A stretch of DNA of 5,829 nt, taken from NCBI GenBank assembly GCA_041477005.1, contig JBGOUJ010000498.1, positions 1-5,829 on the forward strand, in the 5' to 3' direction. Of this stretch, positions 1 through 5,829 are shown one piece after another. A program made the translations under genes and the position numbers. Below the pieces are notes generated by a model that did no database searches, was not told where the DNA came from, and saw only the letters and a list, made by a program, of their open reading frames with translations. How positions within the stretch are numbered: position 1 is the first letter of the stretch; every line of letters starts with the position of its first letter. This DNA comes from JBGOUJ01 sp041477005 (GTDB lineage: Bacteria > Acidobacteriota > Terriglobia > Bryobacterales > JACQDG01).

Positions 1-467
1 ACATCGGAATTTATTCGCTGCAGGCGGCGCGCTACATCTCCGGTGAGGAGCCGGTCGAGATCAACGCCGAGATGTACACCACGCCCGGCGACCCGCGCTT
101 CAAGGAAGTCGAGGAGACGGTCCTGTTCCAGCTCCGGTTCCCCAGCGGCGTGCTGGCCAACTGCACCTCGAGCTACGGCATCGCCGGCACGAACCGCTAT
201 CGCGTCATCGGGACCAAGGGGTGGCTCGAGCTGGAGCCGGCCACCAGCTACACCGGCCTGCGGATGCGGGTGCGCAAGGGCAACGTGACCGAAGAGCGCG
301 ATCTGGGGCAGGCCGACCAGTTCGCGCTGGAGATGGATCATTTTTCGGAGGCCATCCTGAACGATTCCGACGTTCGCACTGCGGGCGAGGAGGGTTTGCA
401 GGACCTCAAGCTCATGATGGCCATTTACGAGGCCGCGCGGAGCCGCAAGACAATCCGCGTGACCTGA
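1..467 (+). CDS. Gfo/Idh/MocA-family oxidoreductase, GFOR-like, C-terminal part (5' end outside window)
   Basis: This is the last 154 residues of an NAD(P)-dependent sugar oxidoreductase; in-frame codons begin at base 3 and the stop is TGA at 465-467. The N-terminal Rossmann domain lies outside the window. What remains is the alpha/beta substrate-binding domain. It opens with IGIYSLQAARYISGEEPVEI, which closely resembles the (D)IGIY...ARYL.GEEP segment of glucose-fructose oxidoreductase; the Tyr there is probably the family's catalytic Tyr. Further family hallmarks are F-SGVLANCTSSYG, a RVIGTKGWLELEPA strand, and the C-terminal GEEGLQDLKLMMAIYEAARS helix. Family members are usually about 350-380 residues, so somewhat more than half is missing. 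Members oxidise or reduce sugars, polyols or sugar phosphates; which substrate cannot be read from this fragment. Zymomonas GFOR is exported, but location cannot be judged here without the N-terminus. The methyltransferase gene follows 55 bases later on the same strand. The family call is very secure and the GFOR-like subgroup fairly secure. Confidence 0.93.
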   Translation, partial: IGIYSLQAARYISGEEPVEINAEMYTTPGDPRFKEVEETVLFQLRFPSGVLANCTSSYGIAGTNRYRVIGTKGWLELEPATSYTGLRMRVRKGNVTEERDLGQADQFALEMDHFSEAILNDSDVRTAGEEGLQDLKLMMAIYEAARSRKTIRVT

Positions 468-510
468 TCGGAGCCGCGACCGAGCGCCCTTTGGCCCCGG
501 AGCGGTTTCA

Positions 511-516
511 GAGGTG
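511..516 (+). promoter_or_regulatory. Ribosome binding site of the methyltransferase gene
   Basis: GAGGTG matches the anti-Shine-Dalgarno complement. It lies 6 bases before ATG 523 but only 3 bases before the in-frame GTG at 520. The spacing favours ATG 523 as the real start and makes the GTG an unlikely initiator. Confidence 0.7.
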
Positions 517-522
517 TAAGTG

Positions 523-1077
523 ATGCTTCGCAGGAAACTGCTGTTATTTTTTCCATTTCTGGCTCTAGCCCTCCCGGGCCCAGCGTGGTGTCAGTGGAGT
601 TTCGACGAGCGGAGCCTGGCGCCCTTCGTTCCCTCGCCGCAGGAAGTAGTCGACCAGATGCTCCAGGTCGCCGGGGTCAAGAAGGACGAGATGGTCTACG
701 ATCTCGGCTGCGGAGACGGCCGCATCCTCATCACCGCCGCGCAGAAGTTCGGCGCCCGGGCCACCGGCGTCGAGCTCGACCCCGACCTGTTCAAGAAGAC
801 CCAGCAGCGCATCCACGAGCTGAAACTGGAGGATCGGGTGAAGGTGATTCACGGCAACCTGCTCGAGGTGGACCTGAGCCCCGCCAACGTGGTCACCCTC
901 TACCTGCTCACCGATTCCAACTCCAAGCTAAAGCCCAACCTGGAAAAGTACCTCAAGCCCGGATCGCGCGTCGTCTCCCACGATTTCCAGATCCTGGGCT
1001 GGACCCCGGCCAAAGTCGAGAAGGTCAACCGCGAGTCCCGCTCACACACGATCTACCTTTACGAGATCAAGAGATAG
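523..1077 (+). CDS. Class I SAM-dependent methyltransferase with N-terminal export signal
   Basis: A 184-residue protein from ATG 523; an in-frame GTG at 520 would add one residue but is badly spaced from the ribosome binding site. The N-terminus MLRRKLLLFFPFLALALPG is a positively charged start followed by a hydrophobic core and AWC-Q, a plausible signal-peptidase site near residue 23 and not a proper lipobox. The rest is a compact Rossmann methyltransferase: motif I VYDLGCGDGRI at about residues 58-68 (SAM binding), the acidic ribose-binding Glu in GVELDPD near residue 84, and HGNLLEVDL near 110-118. VVTLYLLTDSN and LKPGSRVVSHDF then follow. This tail resembles small bacterial proteins related to the FAM173/ATPSCKMT lysine methyltransferases, which are also N-terminally anchored. 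The substrate is unknown; a protein lysine target is only an inference. The gene lies 55 bases after the oxidoreductase with no visible promoter between, so it probably shares that transcript. It ends at TAG, 121 bases before the end of the convergent receptor gene. The fold is secure, the location and target are not. Confidence 0.88.
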   Translation: MLRRKLLLFFPFLALALPGPAWCQWSFDERSLAPFVPSPQEVVDQMLQVAGVKKDEMVYDLGCGDGRILITAAQKFGARATGVELDPDLFKKTQQRIHELKLEDRVKVIHGNLLEVDLSPANVVTLYLLTDSNSKLKPNLEKYLKPGSRVVSHDFQILGWTPAKVEKVNRESRSHTIYLYEIKR

Positions 1078-1154
1078 CTCTTCCCCCGCTGCCGTCTCCA
1101 GAGAGCGATGGCTTAACCGTTCTCTATGGTTGGACCGTTCACTGCTGTCAGCGA

Positions 1155-1190
1155 CGTGCGGCCCCGCCGCCGTGAGGCGGGTGCCGCACG
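1155..1190. terminator. Strong hairpin between convergent genes, probable bidirectional terminator
   Basis: CGTGCGGC (1155-1162) pairs with GCCGCACG (1183-1190), and CCCGCC (1163-1168) pairs with GGCGGG (1176-1181). This gives a 14-bp GC-rich stem with one bulged T at 1182 and a 7-base loop. It lies 8 bases beyond the receptor stop codon on the minus strand and 77 bases after the methyltransferase stop on the plus strand. Neither side has a T-run, so it is not a canonical intrinsic terminator. It may act by stem strength alone, with Rho, or as a 3'-end protecting structure. The rest of the 1078-1198 gap shows nothing else recognisable. Confidence 0.65.
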
Positions 1191-1198
1191 GCCAGCGC

Positions 1199-4100
1199 TC
1201 AAAACTCGAACTTCATCGAAAGCTGAATGAACCTCGGCAGATTGCTTTGCGCCACCGCCCCGGCGATGCGGCCGAAGTTGCCACTGTTCACATCCGCGAT
1301 CGGGCCGTTGAAAAACTGCGGCGTGTTGGTGGCGTTCAGGAAATCGCAGCGAACCAGCAGGTTGTAGCGGTCGCCGATCCTGTTGTTCTTGATCAGGGAA
1401 GCATCCAGGTTGCGGATCGGCGGCAGACGAACGGATGACAGCCGCGAGGACCAGGTCTGGAGCGTGGAGGGCTGTCGGATGGTCCACACCGGCTGCTCGC
1501 CCGAGAGGCAGCCGCGCGTCGTGCCGTTCGGCAGCAGCGTGCAGGTGTTGAACCAGCGGTCAAGAGTGCGGTTGGAGAGGCGCGGGCTGGCGCCCGTGGG
1601 AACGGCGTTGAAGGGGGCGGGGAAAGCCATCGGCCAGCCCTCCTGGATGCGGGCGATGGCGCTGATTTCCCAGCCACCGACCAGCCGGCGCACTACGGCC
1701 GGTGCGCTGGCCAGGTACGGCTTGCCCGGCCCGAACGGCAGCTCATAGACGCCGTTGAGCTGGAGATTCTGGGGAATGTCCCAGAGGGCGATCACCTTTT
1801 CCAGTTGCGTGTCCTGGGGGTTGGCGAAGCTGGTCTGGTCGATGGTTTTCGAGTTGGTGTAGGCGACGCTGAAATTCAACCCTCTTGACAGGCGCTTGTA
1901 GACCATCAACTGGAAGCCGTCGTACTTCGACTTGCCTTGGTCAAAGAACAGCTCGTTGATGCCGGTGAACTGCGGGAAGGGCCGCAGCAGTTGCTGGCGC
2001 TGCACGGTCGAACCATTGAGGGCCGTTCCCGGAATCAGGCCGGCGAAGGGATTGGGGACGTTGGCTGTCAGTGCCGTCGCGCCCAAGGCCAGGTCGGAGA
2101 GGGAGATCTCGTTGAAGGGTTTGGTCACTTGCAGGCGGCGGATGCGGCTGCCGACATAAGCGGCGGTGATCAGGAATTGCCCCGGCAGCTCGCGCTGGAC
2201 TTCAAAGGAGAACTGGTGCACGTAAGGAATGTTGCGGTGGGGATTGCCGAAGTTGAAGCCCTGGCCCAAAAATGTCGCCAGGCCGAGCGTGCTGCCCACT
2301 GGATGCAGAATGCCGCTGGGGAAGGGATTGGTCAGCGTGTTGGCCGGAACGCCCGTCTGGATGGAAGTGACCATCGCGGTCCGCTGGTTGAAGCCGGGCG
2401 CGCCGCCGGGATCGTCAAAGGTCTGGGCGTAAATCAAACCGTAGCCCCCGCGAAGGACGGTCTTAGGTGTGAGCTGGTAAGCGGCGCCCACGCGGGGGCC
2501 GAAGTTCTTCCACTGCTTGTCGTAAATGCCGCGGTCGAGTCCGCCTGCGCCGGCATACAGCAGGCCGCCCTTCACGCTGATGCCCGGCGCCTGGAGCGGG
2601 CTGGGCGAGGTGGTGTCGAAGCCGTGGGTCAAAGCGTTGAAGCGGTCGGTCAGGGGGCCGAGGTAGTCCCAGCGCAGGCCGGCGTTTACAGTCAGCTTGG
2701 GCGTTACGTGGATGTCGTCCTGCAAATAGACGGACCACAGGCGCTGCTGGCGGGCGGGCTGGCCGTTGACGTCGATGAGGCCGGACGCCGGCGTGCCGAG
2801 CAGGAACGAGGCGATCGAGTTGCCGGAGCTGGGCGCGATCTGGAGCGGGTTGGCGCCAGTGAAGCCCTGGTCGAAGCTGAACGAGCCGGCCGAAAACCCG
2901 GGGTTGGGCTGGTAAACGCGCATCAGGCGGAACTCGACGCCGGTCTTGAGATTATGGCGCCGGACCGTTTTTGCCATGTTGACCTGGAGCGAATTGGTTT
3001 GGTCCGGCTCAGCGTTGACGGGCTGGGCGCCGGCGCCTTCGTAGCTGGCCCAGCCGAACTGGGGAAACCATTTCGCGGCCTGGCCCAGGTAGGTGGGCGA
3101 GAAGCCCAGGCCCGTCAGGTCGTAACCGGCGCCCAACGAGCTGCCGCTCTGGCCCAGGAATCGCGCCAGCCCGAAGCGGAAGTCCAGGACCGTGGTCGGA
3201 TTCAAGGTATGGGTGACGCTGACGGTGGCGCTGTGGTTCTCGCGCTTGAACGGCGTGTTGCCGCTCGTATCGGCGACGTTGAGCTGCGAGGTGGTGGAGT
3301 AATGGAAGCTGCGCTCCTCGGCCAGGGCGTTACGCGAGTAGCGAATGAACATGCGCGTTTTCTGGGAGAGGTAGTAGTCGCCCCGGACCTGGTATTCGGG
3401 GAAGAAATCGGTGAACTTGCGCGTGGATCCGCTCGAGACCAGGTTACCCAGACCGGTGATGGCATTGCCGGGCACGTTCCCGTTGGGTATCAAGGCGAGG
3501 ACGTTCTTGGCGACCGGATTGATCATGCTGGCCGGGATGACATTGCCCACAAAGGCGTCGCGGACGAGTGAGCCATCCGACGCCGTGCGGGTCGAGAACG
3601 GGTTGTAGATGGTTTGCACCAGGTTTCCACTCGCGCCTGCGGCGTAATAGGTCTGGGAGAAATCGCCTTGCTTCTGGAGCGGGCTGGGCACCGCGGTGAC
3701 GAACGGATCGGGAATCACCTGCCGGATGTCCTCGTAGGCGAATGCGACGAAGATCTGGTCCTTGCGGACGGGACCGCCGACGTTGCCGCCGAAGGTGTTG
3801 ATGTGCGAAGACTGCCGTCCAATGCCGTTGCGATTGCTGTCAAATGTATTGGCATTCAGGTGCGTGTTTTGCAGGAACTCATAGGCCGAGCCGTGCCACT
3901 GGTTCGTGCCGCCCTTGCTGATAATGTTGACGACGCCGCCGGTGGTCCAGCCGTACTGCGCGTCGTAACTGGTAGTCTGGACCTTAAACTCCTGGGTGCC
4001 TTCGGCGCTCGGCACGAAGGCCACCTGGGTGGCTTTGGCGAGGTTCGACACGCCGTCCATCAGCACTTCGTTGCCGGACGGCCGCCCGCCGCTGACGGCT

Positions 4101-4633
4101 ATGCTGGAAGACCCGGCGATGTCGAAGGGGCGCAGCCGCTGAACCGCCGCGGTCAGCGTAACGCCGGGGGCCGACCAGGCTTGCGCGAAGATGTTGCGGC
4201 CCTGAAGCGGAGTGTTCAGCACGCGGTTCGATTCGATCGACAGCCCGCGGTCGGCGGTTTCGGTTTGCACGAGCGCGGTATCGGCGGCCACCGTCACGCT
4301 CTCGCTGACCGCGCCTACAGAGAGCGTGACGTCCACTACGCCGCGCTCGGCGACCTGGAGCTTGACGCCCTCGCGCACCGCCCGCTGGAAGCCTTGTCTC
4401 TCGACGGTGATGACGTACTCGCCGGGCGTCAGGAAGGGGATCTGATAGTCGCCGTCGCCGTTGGTATTGGTAACAGAAATAGCGCCCGTGGCCACAGCCC
4501 GGGTCTCAACCTTCGCCCCGGCCACGACGGCTCCGGTGGCGTCGGTCACCCGCCCGGACAGGGTAGCTCGAAATTCCTGCGCAGAGAGCAAACCGCCCAA
4601 CAGAAACAGTAGTAGTGCCGTTCTTATGTTCAT
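1199..4633 (-). CDS. TonB-dependent receptor, Oar-like, with N-terminal carboxypeptidase-regulatory-like domain
   Basis: A complete 1144-residue outer-membrane transporter of the large type common in Acidobacteriota. A signal peptide covers residues 1-18 (MNIRTALLLFLLGGLLSA, cleavage before QEF). A CarboxypepD_reg/Ig-like fold follows at about 24-107 (SGRVTDATGAVVAGAKV, then GDYQIPFLTPGEYVITV). The plug spans about 120-240 and includes NEVLMDGVSN and GGVVNIISKGGTNQWHGS. The rest, from about 245, is a beta-barrel ending in FIQLSMKFEF; the terminal Phe is the usual outer-membrane assembly signal. No clear TonB box is visible. Such receptors import ligands through a TonB-ExbBD-driven channel, and the N-terminal domain is typical of Oar and SusC-like members. 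The ligand is unknown; nearby sugar-acid enzymes suggest a carbohydrate, but that is weak inference, and no SusD-like partner is present. Only three cysteines are seen, all near the C-terminus. GAGGG lies 4 bases before ATG 4633, behind a good sigma70-type promoter. Long open frames on the opposite strand are codon-bias shadows. Confidence 0.95.
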   Translation of the reverse strand: MNIRTALLLFLLGGLLSAQEFRATLSGRVTDATGAVVAGAKVETRAVATGAISVTNTNGDGDYQIPFLTPGEYVITVERQGFQRAVREGVKLQVAERGVVDVTLSVGAVSESVTVAADTALVQTETADRGLSIESNRVLNTPLQGRNIFAQAWSAPGVTLTAAVQRLRPFDIAGSSSIAVSGGRPSGNEVLMDGVSNLAKATQVAFVPSAEGTQEFKVQTTSYDAQYGWTTGGVVNIISKGGTNQWHGSAYEFLQNTHLNANTFDSNRNGIGRQSSHINTFGGNVGGPVRKDQIFVAFAYEDIRQVIPDPFVTAVPSPLQKQGDFSQTYYAAGASGNLVQTIYNPFSTRTASDGSLVRDAFVGNVIPASMINPVAKNVLALIPNGNVPGNAITGLGNLVSSGSTRKFTDFFPEYQVRGDYYLSQKTRMFIRYSRNALAEERSFHYSTTSQLNVADTSGNTPFKRENHSATVSVTHTLNPTTVLDFRFGLARFLGQSGSSLGAGYDLTGLGFSPTYLGQAAKWFPQFGWASYEGAGAQPVNAEPDQTNSLQVNMAKTVRRHNLKTGVEFRLMRVYQPNPGFSAGSFSFDQGFTGANPLQIAPSSGNSIASFLLGTPASGLIDVNGQPARQQRLWSVYLQDDIHVTPKLTVNAGLRWDYLGPLTDRFNALTHGFDTTSPSPLQAPGISVKGGLLYAGAGGLDRGIYDKQWKNFGPRVGAAYQLTPKTVLRGGYGLIYAQTFDDPGGAPGFNQRTAMVTSIQTGVPANTLTNPFPSGILHPVGSTLGLATFLGQGFNFGNPHRNIPYVHQFSFEVQRELPGQFLITAAYVGSRIRRLQVTKPFNEISLSDLALGATALTANVPNPFAGLIPGTALNGSTVQRQQLLRPFPQFTGINELFFDQGKSKYDGFQLMVYKRLSRGLNFSVAYTNSKTIDQTSFANPQDTQLEKVIALWDIPQNLQLNGVYELPFGPGKPYLASAPAVVRRLVGGWEISAIARIQEGWPMAFPAPFNAVPTGASPRLSNRTLDRWFNTCTLLPNGTTRGCLSGEQPVWTIRQPSTLQTWSSRLSSVRLPPIRNLDASLIKNNRIGDRYNLLVRCDFLNATNTPQFFNGPIADVNSGNFGRIAGAVAQSNLPRFIQLSMKFEF

Positions 4634-4637
4634 ATGA

Positions 4638-4642
4638 CCCTC
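4638..4642 (-). promoter_or_regulatory. Ribosome binding site of the receptor gene
   Basis: On the minus strand GAGGG is followed by TCAT and then ATG at 4633. The 4-base spacing is slightly short but workable. No other Met lies near the clear signal peptide, so this start is well supported. Confidence 0.6.
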
Positions 4643-4651
4643 GTTTCCCGA

Positions 4652-4679
4652 ATTATAACGCTATTGGGACGGAATGCAA
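4652..4679 (-). promoter_or_regulatory. Sigma70-type promoter of the TonB-dependent receptor gene
   Basis: Read on the minus strand, TTGCAT (4679-4674) is followed by a 16-base spacer and a perfect TATAAT (4657-4652). Transcription would start near 4645, giving a leader of only about 12 bases that just includes the ribosome binding site. In such GC-rich DNA a perfect -10 box with a five-of-six -35 box directly before a large gene is unlikely to be chance. The promoter means the receptor need not depend on readthrough from the dehydratase gene upstream. Confidence 0.75.
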
Positions 4680-4687
4680 GTGGGCTG

Positions 4688-4705
4688 GCGGCAACAGCGG
4701 CAACA
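4688..4705. repeat. Perfect 9-base tandem duplication next to the receptor promoter
   Basis: GCGGCAACA occurs twice head to tail (4688-4696 and 4697-4705). It lies 8 bases upstream of the receptor -35 box, where activators often bind. Two copies of nine bases could also be a chance slippage product, so a regulatory role is only a possibility. Confidence 0.45.
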
Positions 4706-4779
4706 CTAGGCCGACGGCTGCCGCGGCTGCTTACTGCCGGTTGCTGGTGCTGCTGCTTCGTCCGGGGCTGGCGGACTCT

Positions 4780-4798
4780 CTCGCCGGCGACCGGCGAG
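4780..4798. terminator. Hairpin downstream of the dehydratase gene, possible terminator
   Basis: CTCGCCGG (4780-4787) and CCGGCGAG (4791-4798) form a perfect 8-bp stem with a 3-base loop. On the minus strand it begins 19 bases after the dehydratase stop codon, where a terminator is expected. No T-run follows, so termination may be partial or factor-dependent. It lies about 100 bases upstream of the receptor promoter and could separate the two units. Confidence 0.5.
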
Positions 4799-4817
4799 GC
4801 CTCAGCATCCAGCCTGG

Positions 4818-5829
4818 CTAGGCCTTCTTGGGGTCGCGCCGCTCCCAGCCCTGCTTGAATAGAGGAAGGAAATGCTCCTGGCTGTAGGGATGCTTCGTGG
4901 CTTCCTCCAGCACCAGGTCGGTCCCCAATCCTGGCCGCTCCGAGATTTCGATGTAGCCGTCTTTCACCTCGATGGGATGGGTGAGCAGTTGCTTTTCCCA
5001 CGTCTCATTGAACTCATCGAAGATCTCGTGGATGAAGAAATTGGGCAGCGAGGCGTTGAGCTGCGCGCAGGCGGCGGAGCAGATCGGCCCCTGGGCGCTG
5101 TGGGGGGCGATCACGCCGTAGTGGGCGTCCACCATATCGGCGATCTTGCGAGTGGCGAAAATCCCGCCCAGCGCGAGCGGCTCGGGCTGATAAATGCTGA
5201 CCACGTCGTGCTTGAGCAATTCGGCGAACTGCTGCTTGTTGCTGAAGCTCTCCCCGGTGGCAATCGGCACCGGGCTCACGCGGGCCACTTCGACCATGGC
5301 GGCAATGTTGGTGTGCGGCACCGGCTCCTCGAACCAGGCGGGGCGATATCGCTCCAATCCCTTCGCCACCTGGATGGCCGTTGCAACGTTGAACCGGCTG
5401 TGGCCTTCGATGAGGACGTCCACCGACGGCCCCACGGCCTCCCGCACCGCCCCGACGATGTTCAGCGAGAGGTCCATCTCGGCGTCGGAAAGCGTCCGCC
5501 AGTTGGCTCCGAACGGATCGAATTTCAGCGCCGTATAGCCGCGCCGCGCCACCTCCTTCGCCTTCTGGCCGAAGCTTTCGGGCGTTCGCGGCCCGCGATA
5601 CCAGCCATTGGCGTAAGCCCGCAGCTTCTCGTGGCAGCGCCCGCCCCAGAGGTTGTAGATGGGCTGCCCGGTCGCTTTACCGATGATGTCCCAGCAGGCG
5701 ATCTCGACCGCCGCGACCGCTGACATCTGGATTTGCCCGCCCTCGGAGTAGACGTCGCGGGTCATCTTCTGGGTGATCATTTCGACCTGAAACGGATCCA
5801 TCCCCATTACCAGCGGCCGGAGCTCGTGG
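4818..5829 (-). CDS. Enolase-superfamily sugar-acid dehydratase, mandelate racemase/DgoD-like (5' end outside window)
   Basis: An acid-sugar dehydratase-type enzyme of the mandelate racemase/muconate lactonizing family. It would abstract the proton alpha to a carboxylate with help from Mg2+, yielding a 2-keto-3-deoxy acid. The frame stays open to the window edge (HELRPLV precedes Met 5807 in frame), so that Met is internal and part of the N-terminal capping domain is missing. Some 336 residues are visible; the family is usually about 380-400. Counting from Met 5807, the barrel shows ALKFDPFG (Lys95, Asp97), LIEGHSRF (metal Glu134 and His136, matching Asp-x-His in galactonate dehydratase), WFEEP (metal Glu160), ATGES (metal Glu186) and APHSAQGPI (catalytic His236). 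The usual Asp paired with that His is replaced by Glu209 in YQPEP. The pattern fits galactonate or gluconate dehydratases better than racemases, but the substrate cannot be fixed. It lies upstream of the receptor on the same strand with a 184-base gap. The superfamily is certain, the dehydratase role likely. Confidence 0.92.
   Translation of the reverse strand, partial: HELRPLVMGMDPFQVEMITQKMTRDVYSEGGQIQMSAVAAVEIACWDIIGKATGQPIYNLWGGRCHEKLRAYANGWYRGPRTPESFGQKAKEVARRGYTALKFDPFGANWRTLSDAEMDLSLNIVGAVREAVGPSVDVLIEGHSRFNVATAIQVAKGLERYRPAWFEEPVPHTNIAAMVEVARVSPVPIATGESFSNKQQFAELLKHDVVSIYQPEPLALGGIFATRKIADMVDAHYGVIAPHSAQGPICSAACAQLNASLPNFFIHEIFDEFNETWEKQLLTHPIEVKDGYIEISERPGLGTDLVLEEATKHPYSQEHFLPLFKQGWERRDPKKA

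Noticed and set aside
585..1175. A 196-residue plus-strand frame overlapping the methyltransferase
   Set aside because: It is frame-shifted relative to the methyltransferase, Arg/Pro-rich and without motifs, and it ends inside the intergenic hairpin.
1937..3571. A 544-residue open frame on the plus strand opposite the receptor gene
   Set aside because: It is antisense to a clearly real gene. Its product is dominated by Ala, Gly, Val, Arg, Glu and Gln with no recognisable domain or signal, as expected from GC-rich codon bias.
3614..4612. A 332-residue open frame on the plus strand opposite the receptor N-terminus
   Set aside because: It is antisense over the well-supported plug and signal-peptide region. 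It has low-complexity composition, no family motifs and no convincing ribosome binding site.
4634..4817. A possible small RNA or riboswitch in the intergenic region
   Set aside because: The predicted receptor leader is only about 12 bases. Apart from the short hairpin and the tandem repeat I see no conserved RNA architecture.
4630..5001. A 123-residue minus-strand open frame spanning the receptor-dehydratase gap
   Set aside because: It overlaps the dehydratase C-terminus in another frame and runs through the receptor promoter; its sequence shows no coding character.
4872..5723. A 283-residue open frame on the plus strand opposite the dehydratase
   Set aside because: It is a shadow of the enolase-superfamily gene; the product is rich in Leu, Gly, Arg, Asp and His with no domain.
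5805..5807. Met at 5807 as the start of the dehydratase
   Set aside because: The frame stays open to the window edge with family-like residues before it, and a start here would remove much of the N-terminal capping domain. The gene is therefore partial.

Overview
The window looks like chromosomal DNA from a GC-rich Gram-negative bacterium, most likely an acidobacterium of the Solibacter/Bryobacter type. The main reason is the large outer-membrane receptor in the centre. It has an N-terminal carboxypeptidase-regulatory-like domain, a TonB plug and a very long barrel, an architecture heavily amplified in Acidobacteriota. The flanking genes are a GFOR-like Gfo/Idh/MocA oxidoreductase and an enolase-superfamily sugar-acid dehydratase, both common in such soil carbohydrate degraders. 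The taxonomic call is inference from protein style; there is no rRNA or other marker.

Layout. (1) Positions 1-467, plus strand: the C-terminal 154 residues of a Gfo/Idh/MocA oxidoreductase. (2) Positions 523-1077, plus strand: a small class I SAM-dependent methyltransferase with an export-type N-terminus, 55 bases after the oxidoreductase and probably co-transcribed with it. (3) Positions 1078-1198: the gap between convergent genes, holding a strong GC-rich hairpin that probably ends transcription from both sides. (4) Positions 1199-4633, minus strand: a complete 1144-residue TonB-dependent, Oar-like receptor with its own sigma70-type promoter (TTGCAT, 16 bases, TATAAT) and a very short leader. 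(5) Positions 4634-4817: an intergenic stretch with that promoter, a 9-base tandem duplication beside the -35 box, and an 8-bp hairpin just after the dehydratase stop. (6) Positions 4818-5829, minus strand: an enolase-superfamily dehydratase whose N-terminal end lies outside the window.

Taken together, the oxidoreductase and the dehydratase fit oxidation and dehydration of sugars or sugar acids, and the receptor could bring in a ligand across the outer membrane. No sequence evidence ties them into one pathway, and the receptor appears to be a separate transcription unit. I see no CRISPR array, mobile element, tRNA, rRNA or defence island, and no convincing undescribed system. The most unusual items are the apparently exported methyltransferase, the Asp-to-Glu change at an expected catalytic dyad position in the dehydratase, and the compact receptor promoter.
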